Part shown: positions 37,901 through 49,944 of the stretch, piece by piece
How the letters are laid out: each line of letters begins with the position of its first letter
Numbering within the stretch: the first letter of the stretch is position 1
Notes under the pieces: model-generated
Database searches by the model: none
Seen by the model: only the letters and a program-made list of their open reading frames with translations
What the model was told of the DNA's origin: nothing
Made by a program: the position numbers and the translations under genes
NCBI RefSeq assembly: GCF_000699445.3
Contig: NC_067197.1
Span: forward strand, 22,675,809 to 22,739,808
Reading direction: 5' to 3'
From: Schistosoma haematobium
Taxonomy: Eukaryota > Platyhelminthes > Trematoda > Strigeidida > Schistosomatidae
Length of the DNA stretch: 64,000 bases

Positions 37901-38391
37901 TTCGGAGACGCAGCACACATCGATGGCGCGAGATTCTAAAGTTTTAGCTAAGGAAGCCTGCTGTCCTATTTGGCAAAGTGTTCGCACGTTAAAAGCTCCT
38001 ACGTGTAGTTTAGAGCGTGGTTTCAGAAGACCAGGAATGGCGTTCCACGTACTCGAATCGTTTGCCCTAGCGGTGCGAGGTGATAAAGAGACGTGGGGAG
38101 GGTTAGTCGGGGAGATAAGAGAGGTATTAGAAGGTGTAGGAAAGATTTGAATGTGATCACCTTGGTCTCTTGTGCTGTCACGGGTATGAGGGCCGATATC
38201 ACTTCCCGGCTGCCCACACCGTGGAAGGGTATTTCTTGAGGAACCTGAAAAGGAAGTTGGATTAGTGTTGGTCTTAACGACCTGGGAGCGTGACCGCAGA
38301 GCCCAAGGGACAACTGCTTGAGGCCGGTCGCGCACGGCCTTTTTGTGGAAGGTTTTTGACGTGTTAGCTCCGTTCTTCAAAGAGCCTTACC
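34999..38391 (-). pseudogene. RTE-A endonuclease-reverse transcriptase, three lesions
   Basis: About 1,130 residues if read through. Endonuclease motifs in order are FNVRTL, SETRI, CAYSP, DFNAQVG, IDHIAISHRW and SDHALV. The RT has AAGPDRFTPEIF, motif A FLDLKAAFDSVD, motif B GVRQGCPLSPFLF and motif C EYADD (35837-35848 codes YADD). The C-terminal domain has YLGSL, VLLYGSETWPV, QLRWLGHVLRM and the terminal RRCIH. Three lesions break it: TGA at 37321-37319 and TAA at 37180-37178, both in frame, and an indel just after YADD (35836-35834) that shifts frame and reaches TGA at 35821. The endonuclease frame carries no ATG before its core, so its true start is unclear. GDFN reads DDFN, replacing a usual Gly. 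Confidence 0.9.
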
Positions 38392-38719
38392 GCCGGAGAC
38401 GGAAAGCCGTGAGGTAAGGTGAGGTGTGACATTTTTAGGGTCGACCTTTTCTAACCCCACCCCTCCTTGTGGGAAGGCAGCATCGCTGCAGATGCTGGTT
38501 GTCTGAAGGAAACACCTTACTGCTGTCACACCCCTCTACAGTCAGCAGTACGACTTCGCCCTCAGACCTTGAGTTGCTGCTTTTAGTCTTACCGTTCACC
38601 AATCGACCTGCCTGGCATGGTAGAACCTGCAGGAACATATGTTCCAGCCAATATAGCTCGGTTGGGTCATCACGATAGGCAAGCCCGACCACCGCGTCAA
38701 GGTAGCAGCTTCGATCGGG
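38392..38719 (-). other. RTE-A 5' leader
   Basis: GC-rich for this genome, with an 85-codon open frame at 38692-38435 that ends in TAA and a second in-frame TAA near 38393 before the endonuclease frame. It may be an untranslated leader with promoter function rather than a first ORF. The sequence has no recognisable domain. Confidence 0.5.
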
Positions 38720-38731
38720 GTATTTAGAGAT
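38720..38731. repeat. Target-site duplication of RTE-A, 5' side
   Basis: GTATTTAGAGAT, the partner of 34766-34777. Confidence 0.75.
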
Positions 38732-41700
38732 ACTACATGGATGTCATATATTATAATTTGTTAGCTTATCTCGTAACACTTAATTTACTCAAGTTATTGT
38801 TCGTGACTTGGTGAACGTGTCCTCTGTATGAGGATCAAACCTTGCAAGAGAATGGAGGGTAGAAAAATAAAACAAGAATATCCGAGGAAGTGCCGTGAGT
38901 GGGCTACCCAACAGCATGTTGGTGACTGCAGTTACCTATATATTGCCTACATATTACTTATATTCTGTCCACAAACCAACATTTTTTACAGTTCGCTCTT
39001 CAATCTATTTAAGTGCGAGATTTCCGTCGCACTTTTGAACGGCGAATTTCCTCCTTCAGTCCTCTAGTAGAGACTCATAAAGAAAATGCCTACTGTTAAA
39101 TTCACACCAACAATCAGTTTTCTTAGCAACTTTAATATCCTCCTCATTTAAGGCTTTAAACTCTAGAATAATGTCGTTGAATTTCTCTCTCTATATGCCA
39201 TATCATCCTTTCTATATCCATCTTAGACCTCATTACGGCAGCAATAACTTGGGTCATTGATGCAATGAACCCCTAACAAGCCAAACAAAAGGTGTTTTGC
39301 TGCATACTCGTTTTTGAGTGACAGAATACTTAAGGCCTGATCTGTTACATTTCATACGGCACACCTAATTGAGAACCGATTCACGTCAGTTTCAAGCAAA
39401 TCTAAGATATTCTAAAACCACTTTTCATTACTTGTTCTTTCTAAAACAAAATTATTATTTGTCCATCTGCGTTTCATTCTCATAGGAAGACGCGTGCTTG
39501 TTAATTCCACTATAAAAATTGGATACAGTTCCTAACTCGTAATCACCTACAACTATCCAAGAAGTCAGTGACATCGTTTGCCTTATCGTCAATCTGCCAG
39601 TCTTCGCCCTTAACAACTTCAAATTCTCAATCTTCCGAATAATTGTTATGGAAGACTTCGTGCTTTACTACACGATTACAAAGCTTATAAGAGTTCACAG
39701 AATTTAATATCTAATTTGGCCGTTCCAGTACACTTCCTGGCTAACTACACAAAGTTGGCTTTGAAAGTTAATCATTTACTGCTAGCACTACTATGTCAAT
39801 ACTCACAAGACACAGGCAGTACACATCAGAAGTGTAAAAAAACAGACAAAATAACGGTGTTCAATAGCTCGTCAAGGAAATCTAGCGGTTAAAGTTGTGC
39901 TAAATTCGAGGTCAGAATGGAGGGTAGATCCAACCACTACAAAATACCGAAGTAAAAGCCTTTCGGCAACGAACAGTTACATACCAGACAGACTCGGGAA
40001 CCAATTAACACATTTACGACTGAAATAATCACGTTTAGGTTAAGAATGTAATACTGTACAGTTAATTATCATCAACTGCCAGACCATAATGACTTGGGAA
40101 TTCGTTTTTCATTCTATGCTTATAACCATGTCACTCAATGGTGCAATGAAGATTGTTTGGCAGCAGTGTTCATAACAACTGTTTAACTAATAATAAAATA
40201 GGGCGTCGTCTGCACTTTCGTTATATATTCTTATCGTCTACGAACTTCAGTTACAAGCTGTAAACCGAAACATAATACTGACCCTAATATGGAGATTATG
40301 GGGCCAAAAATTTTAATGGTGACACGATCGAACAAGATCGATGAGGTCAACGCTTCAGCCAACCCAACACTACCAGACATCGAGATGTTCAGCAAAACAA
40401 TGATAAACAGTAAGCGAAACTTGGACTATGACAAAGAATTTATTTCGTTTTTGAAGTTGTAATCGGCATAATAGTAGCAACTGCAGACAAAGGACAAGAT
40501 AAACAAATTATACATTAATACAAGCAGCAGTGGATGCAACGTTACACGCAAGAAATTAAACCATAGATATTCTACCAAACACACAGACACATGAATATCA
40601 TAATGATCTCATACTGTAGGTGGCCAAGGACTATCTACACCATAATATATGAATTCAGAAAAATGTAAACACATTATGTTTTAACAAGAAATCATTCGTT
40701 TCGACGTTTTTGATGAGTTCTCTTTGGTTGAAGAGTGCTTAGCAATTTATATTACATTATTAATGTGTCCGCTCGACCCTTGCTTTATCAAACGTTGTAG
40801 CAGCAACGAAATTATTATCAGTTTTCAAAGTCTTCACGAAGTGTTCTGTCTAACCATTTGTGCAAAGGGCGTTTGAAGGTGGTGGTTTAATGTTCCCACC
40901 CGATACCATTAAACCAGGTGATAACTCTCTATGCACCGAAATGATGACCATTGAAATTTACATATCCCACGGGGACAATTTACAGACAGAAAAGGTTTAT
41001 CAAAGCTTGGATTGTAAAACAAGAATTTGGTGAAGTCGTGAAGAATAATTCAGGCCACTTAAAAGAATCACTGGCTTTAAGTGCATAGTATTTTTTGAGA
41101 ATTGGATCACCATGGTCCACATAGACTGTTTGCTGGGACTGAGACAACACTAGACATGGAATCCATTTTGAAGGATCACTTTATAATTTATACCATCTTC
41201 TACTTTTGTTTGATATGGGAAACATAATTGCATTCATATCTGACCATCAAAATGTGAGCCTGGTAAGTTATTTTTTTCCCAACATTGGAATGTTTTCTGT
41301 GGAGATCATTAAACACACAATAAAACGATAATAACAACAGGATCTTTTAAACATGAATCATCACTGAGAGTTGTGAATAATTGATTACATTTGGCAAAGC
41401 AAATAGGAAAGTCTATGTTTCAAGCGTTAATGAAGGGACTTAGTATATACCCAAATACTGACTCGTTTCTCTAACAGGTCAACATCTGAAGTACATAATT
41501 AACATAACAGTGGAAATTGGCGACAACACGGTGTAATACTGAAGTGCCCCTACCAACTAGCATTTAGCTGCCCGTTGTCTCACTTTATTATAAGCGAATC
41601 TTTAGTGATCTGGGCGGATTATAGATCCCACGTACATCATAAATATTTCAAAAACTCCGTTAATAAAAACACAGATACAGAAGTAAGATACGAGTGTTTC

Positions 41701-42784
41701 GAATTTTTATATTATACGCATTGATTCCTGAAGACAGAAAAAGAGATGATAGTGAGAAAGGAAAGATGTGCCTACCCAAACTATTACTTATTACAAGTGT
41801 CCATATAACACACATAGTGAAGCAAAGAGACAGAAACTGGATAAATTATTACATTCACAGGCACAGATAAGCACACATGAGACATACGAGTGTAGAACTG
41901 CAAGAACATGGATAAAAGAGGTGTGCGTACTGAAGATAACATGTTCCTGTGAAAAAATATAGCTACGAGGAAGCTGAAATGATTTTAAAGTCACACGCTG
42001 TTTGAGTTGTCAAGGTCTGTCCAAACGTTATGATCAGTTACGTGTGTGTAACAACATAGATCCTGATACAATCGTAAATCTATAGGGTCGTTCGGAGATA
42101 GTACATTTGTAAATGAAGCCAGTTGTGGGTAGAACAATTACCATTAACCAAGTATTTAATATATCTGATAGTAGATGCATGGAATAAACATTTATGTTAA
42201 TTTAAAGCGATATTCATCTCAAGTAACTTATGTAGAATCCAAACTACGGTTTGAACTGAAGAACATCCGTTCAGGTAGGTTAGACACGCGCCCCTTCCCG
42301 TCAAAATCAAAACAAGTAATCGGGTAAATAGCGGTTCTATAATTCATCATAAATTTAAATGTACATCGTTACCTAAACAAATAATACCACCCTGCTATTC
42401 AACCAATAATTGTTCAATCAATCAAATCTAAATTACAATAAATAAAGAAGTTGATAAAAGATACCGGGGAAAATTACCAGTCACAACAAACGAACGCTAT
42501 TCTATCATGACTGGATAGAACACGCACAAAAGGAGGAGCAATTCAATATGGCTGCCGCCAAGAACAAGTATCAAGTAAAACAACATAGATGCAGTTCGGG
42601 AAGAAACACAAAAACTTAGTGAGGGCGTAAGAAAAATAAAAACTATAATAAAAACACAAATAACAGCAATTCAATGTAATGAAAAAACTAACAATGCACA
42701 ACTAAGGGGATCAATAGGAACAAAGTGCAAGTGTATACATGGAGGGATTTTCACACACACCAAACATTCAAAACGGATCTTACA
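38732..42784. other. Intergenic DNA, possible coding fossil at its start
   Basis: On the minus strand, 39200-39056 is open with coding-like composition (FNDIILEFKALNEED, CWCEFNSRHFLYESLLED) and an adjacent open stretch in another frame to about 39330. I do not recognise the family. The rest, to 42784, shows no gene or repeat family, though it is slightly richer in GC than the left half of the window. Confidence 0.3.
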
Positions 42785-44955
42785 ACTTATTTACTTACGC
42801 CTATCACTCCTCCTGGAGGACCATAGGCCGCCCACCAGCATTCTCCATCCAACTCCGTACTCGACAATCCTTTCCAGCTTTTTCCAGTTGCTATTCATCC
42901 TTTTCATGTTTGTTTCCGATTCCCGACACTGTGTATTTTTGGCCTTCCTCTTATTCGTTTCCTTTCAGTATTCCAAGTTAACGCTTGCTTCATAATGAGC
43001 TTTTGGTGATTCCCGTAATGTATATCCGATCCACCCCAACGTATTTCAGTAATTTCTCTTCAGCTGTAAGCTGGTTTGTGCTCTCCCACAGTAGGCTGTT
43101 GCTAATGGTATCCAACCAACGGATATGGAGTAGCTTGCGGAGACAACCGTTTATAAATACATATATCTTTTTGATGATGGTTTTAGTACTTCTCCAAGTT
43201 TCATCTCCGTACAATAGAACTGCATTGACGTTTTTACTGAAGATTCTGACTGGTATTGGTTGACAGTTGTTTCGAGTCTCATAGATTCTTCAGTCGTAGA
43301 AATGCGGCCCGTGCATTGTCAGTCCTTTGGTTTACATCTTCATCGACGATACTTCCCTGGGAGGTTAAAGATTCCACATCTTCGAAAGTTTGTTCATCAA
43401 GTGTGATTAGTTTGGTGTTTTCCGTGTTATATTTGAGGATCTTGTTTTTTCCTTTGTATATGTTATGGCCTACTGATGTAAAGGCTGCTGCTACATTAAT
43501 TGTCTTTATCTGAATTTGTTCGTGTGTTTTTGATAGAAGAGCGAGGTCATCTGCGAAGTACAAATCGTCTAGTTGCCGCCAAGTTGTCCATTCTATTACA
43601 TGTCTCCCCTCAGACGTCGAGGTCTTCACAATCCAGTCGACCACCAGAAGAAAGGAAAAGAGGGAGAGTAGGCAGCCTTGTTTGACTGCGGCCCTTACTT
43701 GAACTGTGTCTGTCAGCTGTCCTCCATTCACGCTTAGCAGTGTAGTCCGTCGCATGAATTCCTTATGATGTTGACGATCTTCTCAGGTACTCAAAAGTGT
43801 CGAGGAAGTTTCCATAATATTCTCCTATCCACATTGTCAAGTGATTTTTTTATAATCAAGAAACTCGATCTTTGATGACGAGTTTAATTCGACGATGACC
43901 TGTATGTCAAGATTTGGTCTATGTACGACCGATTCTTACGGAATCCGGACCGTTGATTTTGAAGTTGAGCGTCTACTGAATCTTCCATCCGGTTCGGGAA
44001 CACTCTATTGAAGACCTTCCTTGGTACTGTCTGAAGTGTGATGCGTCCTCCTTTCCAGTCTGTCAGTGTCACTCGTCCCTTCTCCCGAATTCTCCTGAAT
44101 AGAAAGTGTAACCCTTTGCAATTATTTCTATGTCTATTCTCAGGGCTTCAGTTGGTATATTGTCAGGTCCTGCTTTTCCGCTCCTGATTTGTCTGATGGC
44201 CATCCTGATTTCTTCCTTCGTTGATGGGGTTTCATTGGTAGAATGGACTGTGTGTGCTGCTTCGACGGAGCTGGTCTATTCAAGAGTTCCTCAAAGTGTT
44301 CTACCCACCTGTTATTCTGTTCTTGAATCTCACTGATTGGTTCACCTTCTTCGTCCTTAACCGGTCTCTCTGGTTTACTACATTACCTTACCCGTTTCTT
44401 CGTTGTATTATATTGTTATTTCAGATTTCCTTCTGTTGTATCATTTTCCGTTGTCGTTGCTAGTTCTTCCACATATTTCTGCTTGTCGGCTTTAATGCTC
44501 TTTACTTGCTTGCTTGCTTCTGTGTACTCAGCTTGTGCCTTGACTTTCTCTGTTCGTGTTCGGTTGTTGTTAATTGCTGTCTTCTTGTTCTTTACTTCTT
44601 GAATATTATCTAGGGTTTCCATAGAGATTCATTTCTTATGACGATGCTTTTTAAGACCCAGAACCACCTGAGACGTTAAAGTTAGTGCTTCTTTGATCAG
44701 TTTCCGTTTTTCCTCCACAGTAGTTTGTTCTTCTACCAGTAGATCATGTATGACTTGGAACCTGTTGTTGAGAGTTATCTTGAATTCGTTGAGTTAGTCA
44801 GTATTTCTAAGAAAGTCTGTATTGAACCTATGTAATGCTGCCTGTCCAATGCCTTTTTAGCTCCAATTTCATCTTGACAACCATCAGGTGGTGATCTGAA
44901 GGTATGTCAGCTCCTTTCTTGGTTCTCATGTCTTCCACTGACCTTCTGAAGAAAT
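42785..44955 (-). mobile_element. RTE-B (SR2-like) LINE, 5'-truncated
   Basis: A minus-strand copy starting inside the endonuclease (44955) and running to the end of the ORF, followed by a short (TAAG/TAAA)n tail near 42790. It lacks the leader and most of the endonuclease. It is the longest RTE-B copy here and the reference for the ones at 12.3, 57.3 and 60.6 kb. It ends about 600 bases before the 5' UTR exon of the 878-residue gene, in the opposite orientation. Confidence 0.85.
42800..44955 (-). pseudogene. RTE-B endonuclease end, RT and C-terminal domain
   Basis: In minus-strand order: SDHHLMVVKMKLELKRHW (endonuclease end), a Lys/Glu/Gln-rich linker with ADKQKYVEELA, LTDWKGGRITL, FNRVFPNRMEDSVDAQL, FRKNRSYIDQILT, AVKQGCLLSLFSFLLVVDW (motif B), YFADDLALLS (motif C near 43550), ILKYNTENTK, YGDETWRSTKTII, RWLDTISNSLLWEST and the closing VGWRMLVGGL. 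The region between motif A and motif B is damaged, and several frameshifts split the frame (near 43760, 43260 and 43000). Divergence from the family pattern is moderate. It is not functional. Confidence 0.85.
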
Positions 44956-45557
44956 AAATCATGTATTAATAAGAAATATTACATCATCTACTTCTTACTT
45001 CTAGAAGTATGTTTCAATGAATGTTGATAGTCTAAAGTATTGTGTTTTACACATCTATTTAAATCGATGGATTTTTCTTGTTTATCAGACATTTTGTACG
45101 ATTAAATTTGACTAAAATATGTAAAAAGATCTTTAGTAACACTTATTATTATACCATATTTATGATTCATAATGCGGGTCATAGTATAGCCAAACAAATT
45201 AGACTTTTTGATGAATTATAGAATTTCTTGATAATAATAATATTATTATCAATAAAAACGTCCCAGAAATCTCTAAACATTCAAAAGATTAACTCAAGTA
45301 ATGTAATATACGACTCAAAATTAACAAATCATATAACAAATTTATAGATTTAAATGTGTACCAAATACATCTATAAATATTAAATCAATATTGTAATCAA
45401 AATAAGGTCAGTTGTAGGACACTCATCGGGAGGTTAAACAAGATTGTTATATTCGTAAAAAATACAAAAACCAAAAAAAATTAAACAACCAAGTTGGTTC
45501 AATATTGTGTTAAACAGAAAATATGTTGGAATAATGTAAAAGTTTCTTTATTTAAAT

Positions 45558-45646
45558 AGGAAGATATTATTCAACAGACTATTGATGCAGTTATTGAAAT
45601 TCAAGTAAAATTTATCTGGATAATAAATATAAAAATTATATGAATC
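45558..45646 (+). promoter_or_regulatory. Splice acceptor and 5' UTR of the 878-residue gene
   Basis: A pyrimidine-rich stretch ends in AG at 45558-45559, followed by a leader of 87 bases containing an in-frame TGA three codons before... one codon away from the ATG (ATA TGA ATC ATG). The 5' end could be joined to an upstream exon or to the schistosome spliced leader; I see neither here. Confidence 0.45.
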
Positions 45647-48283
45647 ATGGAAAATGCATCTTGGTGGAATGAAAGATTATGGAAATCATTTGTTGATCAT
45701 CCAAGTTATTTGAATAATGGAATGAATGAATATGAACAATCCATTGGGGGAGTACGTTATACAAGTCAACAATCATCGAATGTAAAACAGTTACGATCAT
45801 CTAATATACCAACCGTATCAACAATTCCTGACATATCTAACATCATACGGTCTAACAGTGACTCCAATTACCAGAATGTAACAAATTTTGATTCACAGAC
45901 AACTGTATTCCAAGATAATTCAACTCGGAGATCATCCAACCCACAATTATGTAGTAATAATTTATTTCAACAATTTTGTTCTAGACATGCAATAAATAAT
46001 ATGCATTCTATCTATGGAAACAGAAGTCGCCCTTTAGGTTCATTGCGTGTTTACTACTTGACAAGACCACATTCAGCAGTCACATTTGGAAGATCAACAT
46101 CTCTACAAAGACCACCCCAGGAGTCACAAAATATCAAATCCTGCATGACTGTTTCTTCTCCGTTATCTACAAGACGACTAACTAGTACTGATCTTTGTTT
46201 TTCGAAAGAAAATTCATTTTCCACCCTACTGCCTGGCACCACTTCCTCCTCTGTGAAACGGTCGAATTCAATTGACTGTAGTGGCAAAATCTGCAAATTG
46301 CATGAGCGATCTGCAACACCATCCTTGTGTGAAAACGTAAGTAAAAAGATGATAAATTCTAACCCGTGTACTAGAAGGGGATCAGCCGTGAAAGCTCGCA
46401 GTTCACTAGTGGATACTCTACAACAAAAGTCTCAACCTCCTCGTAGAGTTTCATCTGCTTATGGAAGCGATAAAACAATCAGATATGGAAGCAGAATCAC
46501 AAATACATTGAATGTAGATCATGATCACTCAGATTACAGTCGCATACGAAACATCTTTGAAGAACCTACACAGCAATTCTTTACAACTACCAGTCCCAAT
46601 GAATATATATCTCTAAATAGTGCAAGAAAGTTGAATGATCAATTAACTACAACAAATCAGCATTCTTCGATCGTTCAGAATAAAAAGTCTGACACAGATA
46701 TCCACAAACAGTTATCGAAAACTTCTGTTTTATCTGTAACTCCTGTTAGTTTTCAAAATATTAAATTTTTCAAATATCCCTCGTCACCAAAAAAATCAGG
46801 TAAATGCAAACTTGGTACACCATTAAATAAATCTGAACAAGTAAAACCCTTTTTTGAAAAATCCGAAATAGATTTTATCCCTACATATAATGCTAATCAA
46901 AACACTACTAAAAATATCACAGCATCAGATCATAATGATAGTAAACTGAAATGTAATGCACCGAGTCAAGAGGAAAATAAGCTTCCAGTAGCAATAAAAT
47001 CCAATGATACAATAATAATTGAGGAAGATGTCAATGTATGTCACGAGAACAGCTCAAAATGTGATTTCATTAAAAAAGAACCTGTAGAAATCATTGAAAC
47101 AACAGCAAATGCAGTTATGATATCCGAAGTTTCAGCAAGAGAAGATAAAACAGACTCTGTTATACCACCGAAAGAAGAATTAAGAGATTTATGTAAATCA
47201 CCAGAGTTTACAAAGGTAGCTTCTAAGTTTCTAATGTCCGATGATCAGATATCAGTAGTATTTAGAAATCCAGATACCGAAGAATGCCAATCACTATCAC
47301 AAGTTGATGAACTATGTAACTCCGGAGGAATTGGTGCAAAATTAGATATGGAACACTTAATTTTGTCTACGACTAGTGAAAATAAGAATAGCGATTCAGA
47401 TGACACTTTGCAATCCGAATTAATTTCCTGTGAAAATGACCAGTCAAGTTCAAATTCAACACATAAATCATTAGAATTTATTGCGGAACGGAATGACGAA
47501 ATTCAGCCTGACAATATATTTAATGAAAATGTTTCAAATACTCCAAGTGTGAACGAATCCATAATTGTGGAAGATGAATCCAGGGAAATGTTCCCCTCCG
47601 GTAATCATATTAAAGAAATAAAGAGATCCAACTTATGTGATGAAGTTGAGAAGACGTCCATGCATGGTGAACCACGTAAATGTTTATCGATTTCAAAATC
47701 AAATAACACTGAACAACTGCCTTATAGATTTTCCTCATCAACTAAGCTAATAACTCAGAATGATCTATCATATACGGATGAAAACTTGTCATCCTGTGAT
47801 TTCGTTATTACCAACTCTTTTCCCATAAAATCGATACTTAAACGCCCTAAAAGTTTTGCAAAATCACAAACAGACAGCAAAGTGTCTAACAAAACATTGA
47901 ACGTGACAGTAAACGATGAAATTGGTTCCACTATATACAACACTAATCTAACTGGTTTGACTTTTTATGAAACTAATAATCAAGAAACTTCTTCTATAAG
48001 ACCTTTTTCCGCTAACTCTTGGAAATCAGAAATACCTAACATTGTTGCAAATAGTGTCATTCGAAATTTTGATGAAGATCTTAATATTACTAATATATCT
48101 ACAACTAATAATTATAATATTACTACAATTAGACCAAAATCATCTACACTAAAAAGTAAACTTTATACACAATCAAAAGATAAATTAACATCAAATCGTT
48201 CTAATAGACCCGGTGTACGTTTTGACATAAAAAATAATTCTATACTGGAATTTTATTCACATGATATAATTAATAAATCATAA
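45647..48283 (+). CDS. Unidentified 878-residue Ser/Asn-rich protein
   Basis: A single open exon, with its start fixed by an in-frame TGA two codons upstream. It has no signal peptide, membrane segment or recognised domain. The N-terminus, with SWWNERLWKSF, is the only compact aromatic segment. The rest is low-complexity, rich in Ser, Asn, Thr and acidic residues, with basic patches (RRVSSAYGSDKTIRYGSR), and is probably disordered. Short motifs worth noting are IKKE at 475-478 (SUMO-site pattern), SILK at 729-732 (a known PP1 docking motif) and GVRF at 856-859 (only a weak match to RVxF). Codon use is AT-rich and even, as in a host gene. A scaffold or cytoskeletal adaptor is one possibility, but nothing proves it. 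It is followed by a UTR and AATAAA. Confidence 0.85.
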   Translation: MENASWWNERLWKSFVDHPSYLNNGMNEYEQSIGGVRYTSQQSSNVKQLRSSNIPTVSTIPDISNIIRSNSDSNYQNVTNFDSQTTVFQDNSTRRSSNPQLCSNNLFQQFCSRHAINNMHSIYGNRSRPLGSLRVYYLTRPHSAVTFGRSTSLQRPPQESQNIKSCMTVSSPLSTRRLTSTDLCFSKENSFSTLLPGTTSSSVKRSNSIDCSGKICKLHERSATPSLCENVSKKMINSNPCTRRGSAVKARSSLVDTLQQKSQPPRRVSSAYGSDKTIRYGSRITNTLNVDHDHSDYSRIRNIFEEPTQQFFTTTSPNEYISLNSARKLNDQLTTTNQHSSIVQNKKSDTDIHKQLSKTSVLSVTPVSFQNIKFFKYPSSPKKSGKCKLGTPLNKSEQVKPFFEKSEIDFIPTYNANQNTTKNITASDHNDSKLKCNAPSQEENKLPVAIKSNDTIIIEEDVNVCHENSSKCDFIKKEPVEIIETTANAVMISEVSAREDKTDSVIPPKEELRDLCKSPEFTKVASKFLMSDDQISVVFRNPDTEECQSLSQVDELCNSGGIGAKLDMEHLILSTTSENKNSDSDDTLQSELISCENDQSSSNSTHKSLEFIAERNDEIQPDNIFNENVSNTPSVNESIIVEDESREMFPSGNHIKEIKRSNLCDEVEKTSMHGEPRKCLSISKSNNTEQLPYRFSSSTKLITQNDLSYTDENLSSCDFVITNSFPIKSILKRPKSFAKSQTDSKVSNKTLNVTVNDEIGSTIYNTNLTGLTFYETNNQETSSIRPFSANSWKSEIPNIVANSVIRNFDEDLNITNISTTNNYNITTIRPKSSTLKSKLYTQSKDKLTSNRSNRPGVRFDIKNNSILEFYSHDIINKS

Positions 48284-48698
48284 ATTTAAACTGAACAATA
48301 CAATTAAAGGTGAATATTGGTTTTATATCGATATACTATTGTCATATATATATTATTGTTGGATGCCTATGTTCATGTTTATAATTTCATGTATATGCAT
48401 AGATACAACAAATTTTGTTTGTTTTATAATCGGTGTGTTATTTCATACGATCTATCTATTTATAACTGTTGTTTCCATGTTATCAGATTATTTATCCTAG
48501 ATTTGTAAATACTTTGATTATACGTATTCGAACAACATTATTACTATTATTATTATTATGAATATGAACAATACTGGTTATTATATATATGTCATACGTT
48601 TTTTCTTTGTCTATTCATGATTACAATGTTGAAAAATGTAAGAATGACACGGAATGATGTACCTCTACTTTTCATGCCTGATCAAATCTACTCTACAG

Positions 48699-48704
48699 AA
48701 TAAA
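48699..48704 (+). terminator. Poly(A) signal AATAAA
   Basis: The canonical hexamer lies 416 bases after the stop codon of the 878-residue gene. It is the first good candidate downstream and suggests a transcript end near 48720. Confidence 0.6.
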
Positions 48705-48729
48705 AACTTTATTTATTAATTTAATTTGA

Positions 48730-49127
48730 AAAAAATCATTAGGAATAACCTTTCAATGCTCAACACACAAACACCACAAATGCACAATTGGTTGATTATT
48801 GAGTGGTGATCAGTGTTATTATTTGTCTAGTACTTTTACTGATGATCAAAATCTCTTAACCAGTTTGCAATATAGCAACGAGAGATTGGGTGCACTATAC
48901 TGATATGGTAATTGACAGGATACCCTGGACCGAGATTTCTTGTTATTTGACAGTTCTCAGTAAAGTTTACTTGTAATATATGTAATATTATAACTGAGTT
49001 TATAAGTGGATAGAAAATAGGAAATACGAAAGATAAATAATATTAATATAGCGGAATGATGTGAAAACTTGAAGTTTCTATTTACCAGAAACTTATACTA
49101 GGTAATAAACCTTTAGAAACCTGGAAA
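48730..49127. other. Intergenic DNA
   Basis: No feature recognised. Bases 48860-48960 are less AT-rich and may derive from a repeat. Confidence 0.35.
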
Positions 49128-49170
49128 CACTGGAAAGACGCCTTGTCCTATTTTGTAGCTTCTCAGTATT
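49128..49170 (-). ncRNA. Second-lineage hammerhead fossil
   Basis: On the minus strand: CTGAGAA, a stem-loop with AATAGGAC, CAAGG in place of GAAAC, and TTTCCAGTG in place of the GTC site. The surrounding CCAGGTTTC matches the flank at 32 kb and 57 kb. Every essential element is altered, so it is a relic. Confidence 0.45.
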
Positions 49171-49911
49171 CCTCATCCAGGAACTTAAATATAATTGAAT
49201 TCAAAACGCTGACGCCAATCGGTAATGCACACAGTTTTAAACTGAACTAATTTCCACACTCTTTGACTAAATAACAAACAATTGCTTATTATTGAGTAAC
49301 TTGAAATAAAGTAACTGAAGTTCTGGTGAGAAGCTATAATCTGCGAATTTCAATCACATTACAAATGAGACCACCATATTTCCTGGTTTCTACGGTTGTT
49401 TAGTCCACACCAATCTCTGATAAAGGCTAACTCCATATCATGTGGCTTTTGCAAGTTAATCTTTTCTTATTGTATTCTGAATAAATAACTCCCCGTTATT
49501 TGGTGGCTTTAAATTCTGTCGAATTAACCAGACAATGAAAGCTGTGTGATGATATAAGCTTAATAAAAGTCACTCAGATTATCGAGTGAATAACAGTTTA
49601 TACGGAGTTTCTATATGTTATAATCTAATAAAATCAATCTATGCAAATAAAACTGTTATTGTTCCATAAATAAAACTCAGATAAGTTTATAGTGATATCA
49701 ATAGTATATCAGTCACTAATTTTTACACCATTCCAAAGGTAAGGCGATTTAGTGTCAAAAATCGATAAAAGAAGAACTTAAGGCTTGAAGAAAGTTAAAC
49801 TTCACACATTTTAAAATAAGTGCCATTCCTAATGTTTGACACCACATTTTGCACGTATTCATATAACGTTAGAGTTAACTTTAAATTTCAATGGCTTGGA
49901 AGACCAATCAA

Positions 49912-49912
<1 letters not shown>

Positions 49913-49944
<32 letters not shown>
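49913..49944. repeat. (ATT)n microsatellite
   Basis: About ten ATT units. On the minus strand it is (TAA)n directly after an AATAAAGC, so it is likely the 3' tail of the adjacent element. Confidence 0.9.

Larger units (their letters stand above)
34778..38719 (-). mobile_element. RTE-A (SR3/Perere-like) LINE, near full length
   Basis: 3,942 bases bounded by a 12-base duplication. On the minus strand: a GC-rich leader (38719-38392), a single long ORF with APE endonuclease, RT and C-terminal domain, then a 3' UTR of about 220 bases with a CGTACGTACGTAC block and a terminal (TGAC)n repeat. Short terminal repeats and absence of a poly(A) tail are RTE traits. Other copies in the window are 16881-17346, 26718-26840 and 32069-32310. 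Confidence 0.9.

Noticed and set aside
39880..39950. A tRNA-like stretch with TAGCGGTTAAAG
   Set aside because: No cloverleaf can be drawn and the B box is poor.
46054..46296. A minus-strand 80-codon frame
   Set aside because: It lies within the 878-residue coding region, on the opposite strand.
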